Origin: Gnetum montanum
Taxonomy: Eukaryota > Streptophyta > Gnetopsida > Gnetales > Gnetaceae
Length of the DNA stretch: 64,000 bases
Assembly: GCA_015680685.1 (NCBI GenBank)
Contig: MNCI01004170.1
Coordinates: forward strand, 892,705-956,704
Direction of reading: 5' to 3'
The number at the start of each line of letters is the position of its first letter. Position 1 is the first letter of the stretch. A program made the position numbers and the translations under genes. A model generated the notes under the pieces. It worked only from the letters and a program-made list of their open reading frames with translations. It was not told where the DNA came from and did not search any database. Of this stretch, positions 1 through 10,100 are shown piece by piece.

Positions 1-448
1 TTCCGATCGGTGCTTTTCAAAAGATCAAACCAGCCGATCTGGAATGCTTAAAACTTTCCAATTAAACAGAGCCCGACCACATTGAACAGCAGCAAGAAAA
101 CTGAAATAGTGAAGGATATCTTCAACTTAGTTCAAGAACCTTATGCTTGGTTTTCAACTGCTATTCTAATAAACAATTAAACATTATTCCAAAATCCTAA
201 CCACACTGTTATATTAACGGTCAACTCGACAATCAATTTGGTTTGGACTTCGTATGGTATCTATGGTGATGCACTCTCTATTAGCAAATACCTGTTACAT
301 TTCCACAATCAACGAATTGGAGTTACGTTGATGGGAAGCTTCTAGCAAGCAGCAATTACCTGCCATGAAAGATACAAATCTCCATTAAACCTCATTAATC
401 CTGCAATCAATACAATGAAGGCAAACCATTTTCTCTAAGACACCGTTA

Positions 449-486
449 CATTTCCCACCCAATAAACCATTTCCCACCCAATAAAC
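449..486 (+). repeat. 19-bp tandem repeat with CCAAT boxes
   Basis: Two exact copies of a 19-bp unit (449-467 and 468-486). Each contains CCCACCCAATAAAC, which includes a CCAAT box. They lie about 40-75 bp upstream of the TATA box of the expansin-like gene, a usual place for CCAAT elements, so they may have been part of its promoter. Confidence 0.6.
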
Positions 487-518
487 CAAAATCAGTTAAA
501 ACTGCCGAGTATAACCTA

Positions 519-530
519 GCCAATATAAAT
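519..530 (+). promoter_or_regulatory. CCAAT/TATA element of the expansin-like gene
   Basis: GCCAATATAAAT at 519-530 contains a TATA-like TATAAAT (524-530). The ATG at 605 is about 75 bp downstream, which leaves a plausible short 5' UTR. The position and the following signal-peptide ORF support it; a transcription start has not been seen. Confidence 0.45.
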
Positions 531-604
531 TCCAGTTCCTAGATCACCTCTTCACAGACAGACAGAATTGCAGGAGTTTTTCAACATTCCCAGCTACCAT
601 CATT

Positions 605-1383
605 ATGAAAATCATAGTAGTAGTACTCTTTATTCTGATGACTGAGACGGTTATGCTTCAAGTATCAGCGGATCTCACCATTTCAAAGGCAGCCTTCTAT
701 GACAATGCAACAGACCGTTAGTATCTCATTCTCCATGATCCAGCTTACTGAAATCACTTATAATTTCCTGAATGCATTGTATGTATTCAATCACTTCATT
801 TTGCAGAAGTTTCCTTTTAGCAAATTTTTGGTGCCTATTGGAATTAAACCCGTGAGATGTAAACAGCCTTACCATTATTCTACACCTTATTGTTAGCAAA
901 AATCCACTTACTAAATTAAATCATGTAATCTTTTGCATATGGGGCATGTGGGTACGGTGCATTGGAGCACAGTGACGGAGGCAATGTAGCAACAGTAACA
1001 AGCATGCTATATAATAACGAAGCATGTTATTTGATAACCTGCATCAACATGCAGTTCTGCAACTCCAACTCATCCTTCCCAGCTATCGTCACAAACGTAG
1101 GGTATGGTGGAAATGGGTTGGAGTTCATCCTAAGCTTGCCTGCATTTGCAGGCATGGCTATCCCAACCAAACATGACTCATAAACTCATCTCTCAGGAAT
1201 TTATTGACGTACAGTACCAGAGGATCGCCTGCTACTTCGTACGGAATGCCCATGTCCATATCATCGACAGCTCAACCTTTCCTTACTATCTCGCGCTTCA
1301 GTTTCTGTACGTGGCTGCTCACCAGGACGTTGTTGTTGTTCAGCTCTGCAATGATTCTGTGGGTTCTCTTCTGCATCTTCTAT
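605..1383 (+). pseudogene. expansin-like protein (EXLA/EXLB type), degenerate
   Basis: Expansin-like proteins are secreted cell-wall proteins with a six-stranded barrel domain and a C-terminal carbohydrate-binding domain. Exon 1 (605-716) starts MKIIVVVLFILMTETV, a good signal peptide ending near VSA, followed by DLTISKAAFYDN. A donor GTTAGT begins at 717. Homology resumes at 941 with GACGYGALEHSDGGNVATV, then CYLITC..FCNS, AIVTNVG and FILSLPAFAGMA. After about 1150 it shifts frame and continues as IDVQYQRIACYF, then FPYYLALQFLYVAAHQDVVVV, the expansin VEY.R..C and YLAI..LYQGGQ.DI motifs. Breaks: no AG acceptor precedes 941 (it reads TTTTGCATATGG); a frameshift falls at about 1150-1190 with residues missing; the frame stops at 1383, so most of the binding domain is absent. 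EXLB is slightly preferred because of DGGNVA. A functional gene with unusual splicing is possible but less likely. Confidence 0.8.
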
Positions 1384-1389
1384 AATTTC

Positions 1390-3175
1390 CCTTGTCTACA
1401 TATTTATTTTTCAAGATCTTTATGTTTTAGAAGTTGTGTTATAATGTTTGGACACTTGTGTAAAAGGATATCCAAACTCCATATCTATGATTCAAGTTTA
1501 CTAGTAACAATAATTCGAAACTATATTTTGGTTTAACAATAGCCTTTTTTCATTTCAAAGCTTGGAATTGAATCCTAAATTCTTAAGCGTTATAGTCTGA
1601 AATCTTATATATTTCAATGAATGTTAGCCTATTTCATTTCTAAAAAGGATTTACATATACAGAGTAAAAGATATGGGGCCATTATCTATACTGATGGCAA
1701 CTTGTTTCTTAGGTTGTAAGATCCTAAGTTTGAGTCTAGGTACATCCACTTAAAAGGAGGATAGGCTTTCAGTCATCTATTAACCCTCTTAGGACCTTGG
1801 TTGGTAGCATAAGCATTGAACTTTCAAGTGATGGTTTGTGTGAGGAAGCAGGGTGTTCGACATTGAAGTTCCAAACTACTCCATTGATATCCTCTCTTGA
1901 GATTCATCAGCCTATTATCCTCGGTGTGCCTTTAATCCATTGAGTGAGAGCCCTTCCATGCAGAACTCTTGAAGCAAGCTATATGCACCTAACAAATAAA
2001 AATGTTTACTAGGTGTACTGTGAGCTATAACCATCAAGCCATTGGGCTTCACCACCAAGACCTATAATAGCTAAACATTAACATCAACATCAACATCAAA
2101 TTTTTCATAATTGATAGTAACATCAGCATTATAACACAACATCGTAGCTCTCTTCATAATTATAACTGCTCTTCATAATTCTATGTAGTTATGAGTATTA
2201 ACTGAGCTATTAGCAAATCCTATTATGACGAACAAAATTATTTTGTCCTGATTTTATAACTTAAAAAACATGTTCTTGGCTATGCTAATTTGTAATCATT
2301 ATCTTCTAGCTTATTGTATCTCCACGTGTGCTTATACTTGGTTCATAAGAACTTCTTGTACTTTGGTGGTGTTACTCTTAGCAGTGCATCTTCTTTTGAA
2401 TTGTATCTGCTTCTTCATTGCAAGCTAACAATACACTTACAACTGTTGTTTGTAACTTATATTGTACTAGGAACACTTTTTGTTAAGTCTTCTTCTACTT
2501 AACTTATTTCTTAACTTTGCTATTTCATAGCTGACTTAGCTTTGTTGAGCTTTACAAAATATTTCTTCATAAGTCTTTTTCTTCTTTTCTTAACCATCAT
2601 ATCTTTCTGGATGGCCTTCTCTTCTTATTTAAGAAATTGGACTAGGTTACATATGACACAACTTGGACCTTCTCTTCCTCTGTAGGAAACTAGATCATAT
2701 GCTACAAGGATAACTCTTGTCTCCTACAACACTTGTTTCTTAGCTTTCTTCTTGCATTTCTCCATGCTCCTATTTACTTCTACAATGTAAAGCATTTTAC
2801 CTCCCTAAATTCCTATTTACTTCTACAATGTAAAGCATTTTACCTTCCTAAATTTACATATCATTTTAATTTATAACCTATTCTGTAGTATGAACATTGT
2901 TGTAGTTGTTGTTCTAATGCGACTTTTGTATCTCAATGGATCTCCTGTACTTTATCTTTATTCTTCTTATTTATATCTTCTTTATTATTATTTCCATGTA
3001 CTAAGAAGTGAGAACCTATGTTCTCTTACACTTCGTAAGGAGTTATGACACTTAAAAGAATCATCATGGCTTTTCGTAATTATTGCTGGATTGAGTTAAG
3101 AAGCTAATGATTGTACTTTTAACTTAGAAGTATACTCTAACATCACTATCATGCTTTAACTTTGGGTTCAAACCT
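1390..3175. other. AT-rich stretch with no recognised gene
   Basis: Only short, shadow-like frames are seen. One small duplication is visible: a phrase beginning CCTATTTACTTCTACAATG occurs twice, at about 2768 and 2811. No coding homology or RNA gene was recognised. Confidence 0.5.
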
Positions 3176-3179
3176 AAAA

Positions 3180-3272
3180 CTTTTATTTTAATAATAATTA
3201 TCCCCAAAATATATAGTCAAATTAGAACTTTGTGACTCAACACTACCCACCAAAATCAAAGCCATAACACAA
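3180..3272 (-). repeat. tRNA-derived SINE, partial copy
   Basis: Shares the family tail (ATATATAGTCAAATTAGAACTTT on the + strand is its reverse complement in part) and a decayed B box (reverse complement of ATCAAAGCCATAAC). The A-box end is not recognisable. Confidence 0.5.
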
Positions 3273-3623
3273 AACCTCTTTGAGGGAATCAAACTCCAAA
3301 AGTAATAATAATACTAAACAAATTCAAAGTATAACAAATTAATGAAGAAAGACTCCAAAGGTTTTGGAAATAACTTAGTATTTTTTGACTACATGTAACT
3401 TAGGAAGTATAGTCTTAACTTGACCTTGTAATCTCTTAGCTACTTAATGCTTGTACAATAAGATACCCAAGCAAGCCACCTCTTATTAATATTAAAAATG
3501 TATCTTGATTATGCCCATGAAATTGTAGTTCAACTCGTAAGTATATTAAGTAAATAACAAATTGAGTTTAAAGATAGTTAAGAACTTATTTTATTTGGAG
3601 ATTAGGAATGGGTGTGCATGTGT

Positions 3624-3774
3624 ATGTTGGAACTCAAAACAGTTTTTTAAAAATAATATCTATTCCTAAGATATATAGTCAACTTAGAAATTTATAACTC
3701 GGTATTGCTCATCAGAATCAGACTCATAACTTGGAGTTACCAAATCAAAAGTCTTACCACTAGGCTAACACTTC
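3624..3774 (-). repeat. tRNA-derived SINE copy
   Basis: Read on the minus strand it begins GAAGTGTTAGCCTAGTGGTA, an RNA polymerase III A box, followed about 35 nt later by a decayed B box. It then has the family body (about GAGTTATAAATTTCTAAGTTGAC) and ends near a GTTCCAACA-like tail. Confidence 0.7.
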
Positions 3775-3987
3775 TTTATTTTTATTCTAAATTAAAACAT
3801 AGTTATCCAAAGACATATGACTAACATCATACATCACTACAATGTAGATAATAATCTAACTAACATAGCATTGAATTTAAAATCTTTTCAATATCATATA
3901 TTTATTTTATAACAACCTCATTTACAAGCATTTACACTTACAAGGGGTTACAAAACTACTATTAAGTAGATAAGTAATTTAAATTAT

Positions 3988-4142
3988 CAAGTATTGGAAC
4001 CCTGAAATAATTGTAATATAGGTATACCCCAAGATAGATAGTATAATTAGAGCTTTACAGCTTAACATTTCCCACAAGAATTGAACCCATGACTTGGTGC
4101 TTTTAAATCAATAGTCTTACCACCAGGCTAACACTTCATTGT
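3988..4142 (-). repeat. tRNA-derived SINE copy with target-site duplication
   Basis: The best-preserved copy. On the minus strand it has TTAGCCTGGTGGTAAGA (A box, + 4120-4130) and GGGTTCAATTCT (B box, + 4077-4087) at tRNA-like spacing, then a roughly 100-nt body with TATCTTGGGGTATACCTATA and an end near CAGGGTTCCAATACTTG. It is flanked by 17-bp direct repeats, TAAGTAATTTAAATTAT (3971-3987) and TAAGTAATCCAAATTAT (4143-4159), which differ at two positions. That is the mark of insertion by target-primed reverse transcription. It needs a partner LINE in trans; the LINEs seen here are candidates only. Confidence 0.8.
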
Positions 4143-4899
4143 TAAGTAATCCAAATTATAACTAAACATTAAATAAATTCAGATAACCATAACATGAGAA
4201 AATTGCAAAATAACTATGATGTCATTTCAATGGAAGTCATAAAATAATGAAAATTTTTAATTACAAGATACATTTGATGTGAAAAAGTTTAGAGATGAAG
4301 GAGTTTGATCCTTTCTTAGAACTTTCAAAGGTCATCAACTTACTTGAGCTAATCATAACATAGTCCCTTTCATCAGTTCACAAAGCTTTGCTTGACCTTG
4401 ATTATGGTATGAATTGAGTGGAAATGTGTTGTAGCATATTTTTGTTTCTCAAGTGGATTTGATTTTTTTGAACTGGATCTAATTTTTTCTCTTTAATTTT
4501 TCTCCAATAGATCTAATTTTTTCAAAATTTCCTTACGGATAATTCTAAAGTTTTTTCTTCTTTTATTAATACAGAAGTTTTTATTGATTCTTAGAATACA
4601 AACTTTAAAAGCTAGTGAGAGAAAATTTATTGTCTTCTTCTAGTAATGTTGATGCAACTAAGACACTGATTTTATCCTTGATGATGTATGAGTTAATGGT
4701 TATTGATCTTCCATCATGATATATGTTCATTCAAATTTGGTTACTCTCAGATATTGCATTAAATAAGCAAATGACAAACAAGATAAAATATTTATTTCAT
4801 TTGTCAACTTTGCTAAAACATTTTGATTCTATTGTGACAAAACAATTATAGATTAGACTTAATAAAACTTAAAGTTTATTATAGTTTAGTCAATGTCAT

Positions 4900-5480
4900 T
4901 CAAAATTTATACACATGATTTTTGAATAAAAAATAAAGAAATTATCAATCTTGTTAGTTTTACAGTAACATAGAAGTAAAACAAGGTTACCCTTTTCACC
5001 ACATTGTTTGAAATTTTTATTGATATACTAGAAGAGTGAATTAAACAGATACCTACATTTTATATGATTTAAGTATATCAATCATGGATGTGATATTTAA
5101 TCTTTGTAGATGATGTAGCAGTAATTCCAAATTTAGAAATAAAATTAGTAACAAAGTTACATTAACTAGACAATGCTATAAACATTACAAAAGAATGTGA
5201 ATGTTGACAAAGCAAAATTGTAGATTTGTAGAACTAATAAGAGAGATTACACTTTTCAGCTAAAGAATAAAATAACTTTAGGTTGCAAAAAAATATAGAT
5301 ATTTTGGAATATGATGCTTTTAAATTATAAGTTAAGGCATTGTATATCACAATGAATTGCAAATAGCTTGAAGCCCTTCTATAAAAAAAACCAAATGTTT
5401 CAATTATAATATTTAAACTTGAATAATTCGAAAATATCTTTTTCAAACAATTGTATAACTTACAGTGTTTTATAAATATG
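4900..5480 (+). mobile_element. non-LTR retrotransposon reverse transcriptase fragment
   Basis: The plus strand carries decayed RT signatures in order: a V-K-Q-G-Y-P-F-S-P block at about 4972-5000 (compare RQGDPLSP of LINE RTs), then F-V-D-D-V-A-V-I at about 5100-5125 (the YADD catalytic box), then a region resembling the following thumb. Frames are interrupted by stops and shifts. No endonuclease domain or poly(A) tail was found, so the ends are approximate. Confidence 0.5.
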
Positions 5481-5519
5481 CAGTCAATGATCTAAATCTT
5501 GGTAATGAATTGTCATTAT

Positions 5520-6330
5520 AATCATTCTAGCTTTGTCCTAACAAAATGGGGAGGCTACATGAGTTCTTTTTTGCCATTCACCTCTATGAAAAACTGGATC
5601 TTTGTTTATTTGTAGTTTATTCAAATAATCTTCAATCATTTTTTCCTATGTCTTATTTGGTCTTTATTTCGATAACCTTTTATGAATAGTGATGAAGCAA
5701 CCTTTGTTTATAGGCTCATTGCCTGATCTTCTTTACATATATACAAACCATCTAAGCCACCATTTAATATTCAATCACAAAATACACTATTAGCTACTTG
5801 TCATTTCATCCATTTTCCTTCAATTCTGTTTAGCACATAATTGTTAATGTATTTAAATAAGGATTTCCAATTATTTAAATTTCTTACTTTAATTAACCTG
5901 AGTTTAAAGTCTAATTTTTATATCTTCAATATTTGCTTTTCCACTAATAATCACTTTGAGTTTATGGTAGTTATACAAGTCTATAATTTTGCAACTCACG
6001 CTTCTTTAGATTTATTCACCAATACAATATTAGACAGGGATCATATACCAAAGAATATCCTCTTGTATTTTTTGAGTTGGCTTATCTATAATAAGGAGTT
6101 AGAGTAGATCCTTAATGTAGCCCTATCTTCACAAGAAAGTCCATAGTCTTCACATAGATGGTGTCAACTCCAATTGTAGGTCCATCATGCATATCTAGAA
6201 TAGTCTTTCTATAGGATATCTTTTAGGAGGCTCTATCATAAGCTTTCTCTAAATCAATAAAAAACATATGCAAATTCCTGTTTGTACTTGAATTTATCCA
6301 TCAATAATGTTAGCAAGAATAGCTTTATAG
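5520..6330 (-). mobile_element. RTE-like LINE reverse transcriptase remnant
   Basis: On the minus strand from about 6285 the frame reads HMFFIDLEKAYDRAS, the RT motif A block typical of RTE-clade LINEs. It is followed by ILDMHDG..VDTIYVKTMDFLVKIGLH-stop-GS at 6210-6105, matching the family's DMY.G....VRT....F.VK.GLHQGSALSP stretch, and then a decayed YADD region near 6050. Several stops make it dead. It lies on the opposite strand to the RT fragment at 4900-5480, so the two are separate insertions. Confidence 0.65.
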
Positions 6331-6680
6331 TTTAGAGAAATGTTAATAATGCAAAACTTATTGACAATATTTACCACTAAAACTATATAGCTAAAGTAGA
6401 ACTTGTTTATACTTTAACATTATGCATTAGAACCTATAACTTCAAGCTTCTATACTTGATGTTTCAAGTCTAAGACCAAACAAATTCTTAAAATAGTTAA
6501 ATCTTATCTTAAACACTTGTATAACTCTTTTCCTTAATCTTTTAGTGTGAATCTTAAGATTCATGCTTCTATAGTTTTCATAGATTTGAATGTCTCCCTT
6601 GTTCTCATAGATTGATATTGTAGTGTAATAGTTCATATCTAAACTTCTTTTGTGTTTAATATTTAAAGTTAATTTATTTT

Positions 6681-6860
6681 TTGAAGGGGGTTTCTCAGGC
6701 CTAAAAGTAGATGATTATATATACCTTAGGATACATGGTCTATATAAAACCTTCCTACAACTTAAGCATAGATTAACATATCAATATACCCATTAGCATT
6801 GAACTTGTGACTTAACAATTACAAGCCACATACTCTAACCAACTAACTAATGCTTCATTG
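6681..6860 (-). repeat. tRNA-derived SINE copy (variant)
   Basis: On the minus strand it reads AATGAAGCATTAGTTAGTTG then GTTAGAGTATGTGGCTTGTAA, with a B-box-like CACAAGTTCAATGC and the family tail. The A-box arm differs from the other copies, which suggests a second subfamily or strong decay. Confidence 0.5.
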
Positions 6861-6949
6861 AAACTCAAACTAAATTCTTATTTACATACACTAAACCCCT
6901 ATTGGATCTATCAAACAAAGTAGTTTTAAAATTCTTTTACAAAATTTAC

Positions 6950-7050
6950 TTTCTAAATTTATAACTCAGCATTGACCACTACAATTGAACCTATCACCTA
7001 CAGTTTTTATCCCAAGGCTTTAATAACCTGAGCAATGTATTACTAATTAT
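6950..7050 (-). repeat. tRNA-derived SINE, partial copy
   Basis: ATAACTCAGCATTGACCACT followed by AATTGAACCTATCACCTAC is the reverse complement of the family body and B box. The ends are lost. Confidence 0.4.
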
Positions 7051-7252
7051 TTAAACTTATTTTAGGCTATATATATGAGGTTATAAAATATTGAATTTAA
7101 ATTATTTTTCAAAAATTTTGAAGGCAGGTGTTGCAAATTGAAATTTTTTTCCAACTATATGTACCTCCAAGACACATAGATAACTTGATACTTTCATAGA
7201 ACTTAGGTAGAACATAAACTGAGAAGTTATTCGAACTAAAACAGAAATACTA

Positions 7253-7350
7253 TTAATCTCTAAGTTATAGGTTCGATTTTGGCGGGCAATGCTAAGTTAT
7301 ATATCTTGGAGTTTACCTATATTACAATTTTTCCAAGGTTTTAATAACCT
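7253..7350 (+). repeat. tRNA-derived SINE, 3' part
   Basis: AGTTATAGGTTCGATTTTGG (good B box) is followed by the family body GCAATGCTAAGTTATATATC and TTGGAGTTTACCTATATTAC. The A-box side is not clear. Confidence 0.6.
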
Positions 7351-7395
7351 AAGTATAACAAGACAATATATCAAATCAATAATGACAGATGACCT

Positions 7396-7546
7396 AAGGT
7401 GTTAGCTCTTCTTCGATAAAAGGTTATCGATTCAAGTCACACTTGAGATATTATTATATTCCTCTATAACTTTTGTGATGTACAATGTTAGCTATAGGTT
7501 TTGGGATTTACCTATAGTTAAATTATTTTGGGTTCCAACACCCCTT
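7396..7546 (+). repeat. tRNA-derived SINE copy
   Basis: Runs from AAGGTGTTAGCTC (A-box side), through a B-box-like GATTCAAGTCAC, to the typical end GGTTCCAACACCCCTTA. The middle is diverged from the 3988-4142 copy. Several SINE pieces lie within 900 bp here, so the site has taken repeated insertions. Confidence 0.6.
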
Positions 7547-7549
7547 AAC

Positions 7550-8690
7550 TAACAATGAATCAAACAACATTCTTGTCAAAATTGAACTTGTAATTTACAA
7601 AACACAAAATGTATTTTCTAACCAATTAACACAACACTGATAGGTAGAACATAAAGTGAATCTAGTTTAGTGTCTATCAGGATTTGTTAGAACATTGTAA
7701 AAGGTTGTCAGTTCAACTTAGTTATGAGAGGTGTTGTTATATTTCTCTATAATCCTTCTAATGTATCATGTTGTCTATATATAGTGAAGCAGTTGAGGAG
7801 CATGGAAGGACACTTTGCAAATAAAACAAGTGGTTTGGGGTTAATGCCGACCAAAATTTGAAAGATAAAAGTAAAGGACCATAAAAAAATCATCAACCAT
7901 CATTTCGTGACATATATATAGAAGCAAGAACTCATTATTTTAAGAAGGGAAGGAATTTACAAATGTAGACAAGCCTCATAAAATTATTCACCCTATCCAT
8001 AATATTACATTTAGCTTCAAACTGAATAAGGTTTGTAGTCATCTGAAACCTTTGAAATTGGCATTGCTTTTCTAACTTCTACTCATGACTAAGCCCATAT
8101 GGTTTGTTAGGATGAACTACCATTAACCAATCTAACATAAACATGTAACTTGCTCTAAGACATCCTTCTGTGGATACCTAACTCAATGCATGGGCAATTT
8201 CCTAATCTAAACTAGTGTCTACCATTGGTCTCCTAGTACTTAACAAATAGTCGTTAGATTTTCTCTTGCTCTCGTGCCTCTGACAATCTTTGTAGCCTTT
8301 CTTGTTCTACCTATTATCATTCTCAAGCCTCTTTTTTCTCATGCTACTATTCATCCTCTTACTTTTGGATCATCTATTACATCTATTCTTTATCTCTTTA
8401 AATGCATTCTTGCTTTGATTCATCCATGAGTTGCTTCTAGAATTATTTATGATTTCTCCAACTTGACCTACTTCATATGCTAGGATTTTCACTTCTATTA
8501 GAGGTCAATATCCTCAATAGCCCTAACAATTTCTTAAATAATTTTGTTATCCACTGCTTTCTTAATGTCCTCCTCAAGATTGTTACTCTTGTTAGTATCT
8601 AGAAAAATCTAAAACTCCACTTCCAACTTCTCTCTTGTACAGGAAGCCTCTCCTTGATGGCCTCCTTAAATTCAAGCTTTTCACATCCTA
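7550..8690. other. unassigned AT-rich stretch
   Basis: The first 100 bp contain another faint minus-strand SINE-like B box (7585-7600, TTGAACTTGTAA). The rest shows no recognisable coding or structural feature. Part of 8440-8690 may be the far 3' end of the minus-strand LINE next to it. Confidence 0.35.
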
Positions 8691-8699
8691 GGAATAAGT

Positions 8700-10100
8700 T
8701 GATTGGAGGAATAACAATCTAGAAGGTTAAATTGATTAATCAAATCATAATGAGTGCATATAGTTCTCCAAATATTGGAATCTCCCATTTGATAGATCTA
8801 TTGATGCCAATTTTTTTCATAATTGATACGCACATTGCATCACCATTATTAAGCATCCAATTTATTACAGTATAATGCATTGTCATTTTACAGTCTTTAA
8901 AGCTGGAAATGTCCAACCTATCACAATGTTTGGAATTGAAAATAGCTTCCACCTCAACAAGTAAGTGTTGGGGTCATTTTTCCCCTTGGACCACACGAAA
9001 TCCTTGATAATAGAATTGATTTTCTTGATAACTTCTTTCGGTGATTCACAAATGCAAGAAACATACCTACTAATGGCTGCCTAAACTAAACTACTGAGAA
9101 GCCTCCTCTTTTTGGTACTCAAGATTTAGGATGTTTAATTTTTTATCCAACTCTAAATCTTTTAAATAAGTTAATTCCATATGGTCATCCTCATTCAAGA
9201 ATAGATGGGAATAAGGAGTGAATTTGTGTGTTTTGCAATGTCAATGCTCAGTAATCTACAATTTTTTTCTTTCATGAGGTCATTCATTTGAATAAAATGA
9301 GCATTTGATTTCCACCAATTAATAGCAAACCTAAACTCCTCCATTTTGTCTAAGATTTTTTCGAACCCATTATTCTTAAAGATAGTGGCCTTAGTTGTGA
9401 TGATAGTATCATCAACATAATGATTGACTAGCTTGTAACCCCCTTCATCTCAAGTTTTGTGATCCCCTTCAAGTAGTAATATGCAACCATGGTATTCATG
9501 GCAAGAATGAAGAGACAGTGAAAGAGTGGATTATCTTGACACAAGTCACATTGGGGGGGAGAGGAACCCACTCAATTTTGCCATTAATTTCAAAGGAACA
9601 AGCTCATGATTTTAATATAAGCAAATGAAGTCCAACAAATTTTTTATAAAACTCATTTTGCAACATAATGTCAAATAGAGCATCCTAACTTAGAGAGTTG
9701 TATGCTTTAGCTTTGTCAAGCTTAAAGAACATATTAGGGAATCTAGTCTAATCCTAAATATACTTTCCCTTCACAAAGCCAACTTAATTTTCTCACACAA
9801 AGAGAGGTAATAGGGTCTCCAACCCACATACAAGAATCTTAGAGAAAATTCTCATATGCTTGTTATAGATCCAAGTAGCTCTATAATCAAAGGGTATTAG
9901 CAGAAGTCTCAATTTTGGGACAAGAATAATTCTAGAATAGTTCAACTTCTTACAAACCTAACATCATCTTAGCATCAAGCTAAGCTAAGGGCATCCAAAC
10001 TATTTATCTTCTAGAATATTCAGGAATTATCTAAAAAACTCAATGGGCCAACCATTGAAACCAAGTGCCTGCCAAGATGCATGTTGAAAAGAGCTTCTAC
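8700..10100 (-). mobile_element. L1-like LINE, reverse transcriptase region, degenerate
   Basis: Read on the minus strand, RT blocks appear in the expected order. Near 10060: LGFNGWPIEFFR (compare PGPDGFPIEFF). At 9940-9830: LNYSRIILVPKLRLL and RIFSKILVCGLETLLPL (compare NHSLICLIPK and ISKILANRLKPLL). At 9720: LDKAKAYNSL (motif A, compare LDKAYDSV). At 9420: YVDDTIITTKAT (catalytic YVDD/FADD box) running into EKILDKMEEFRFAINWWKS. At 9120-8980: the SPKEVIKKINSIIKDFVWSKG block that ends plant L1 RTs. Stops and frameshifts occur between blocks, so it is inactive. The endonuclease and ORF1 are not evident next to it. Confidence 0.75.

Noticed and set aside
3988-4142. tRNA gene
   Set aside because: A and B boxes are present, but the acceptor stem and anticodon arm do not fold as a tRNA, and the sequence recurs with a long tail and target-site duplications, as a SINE does.
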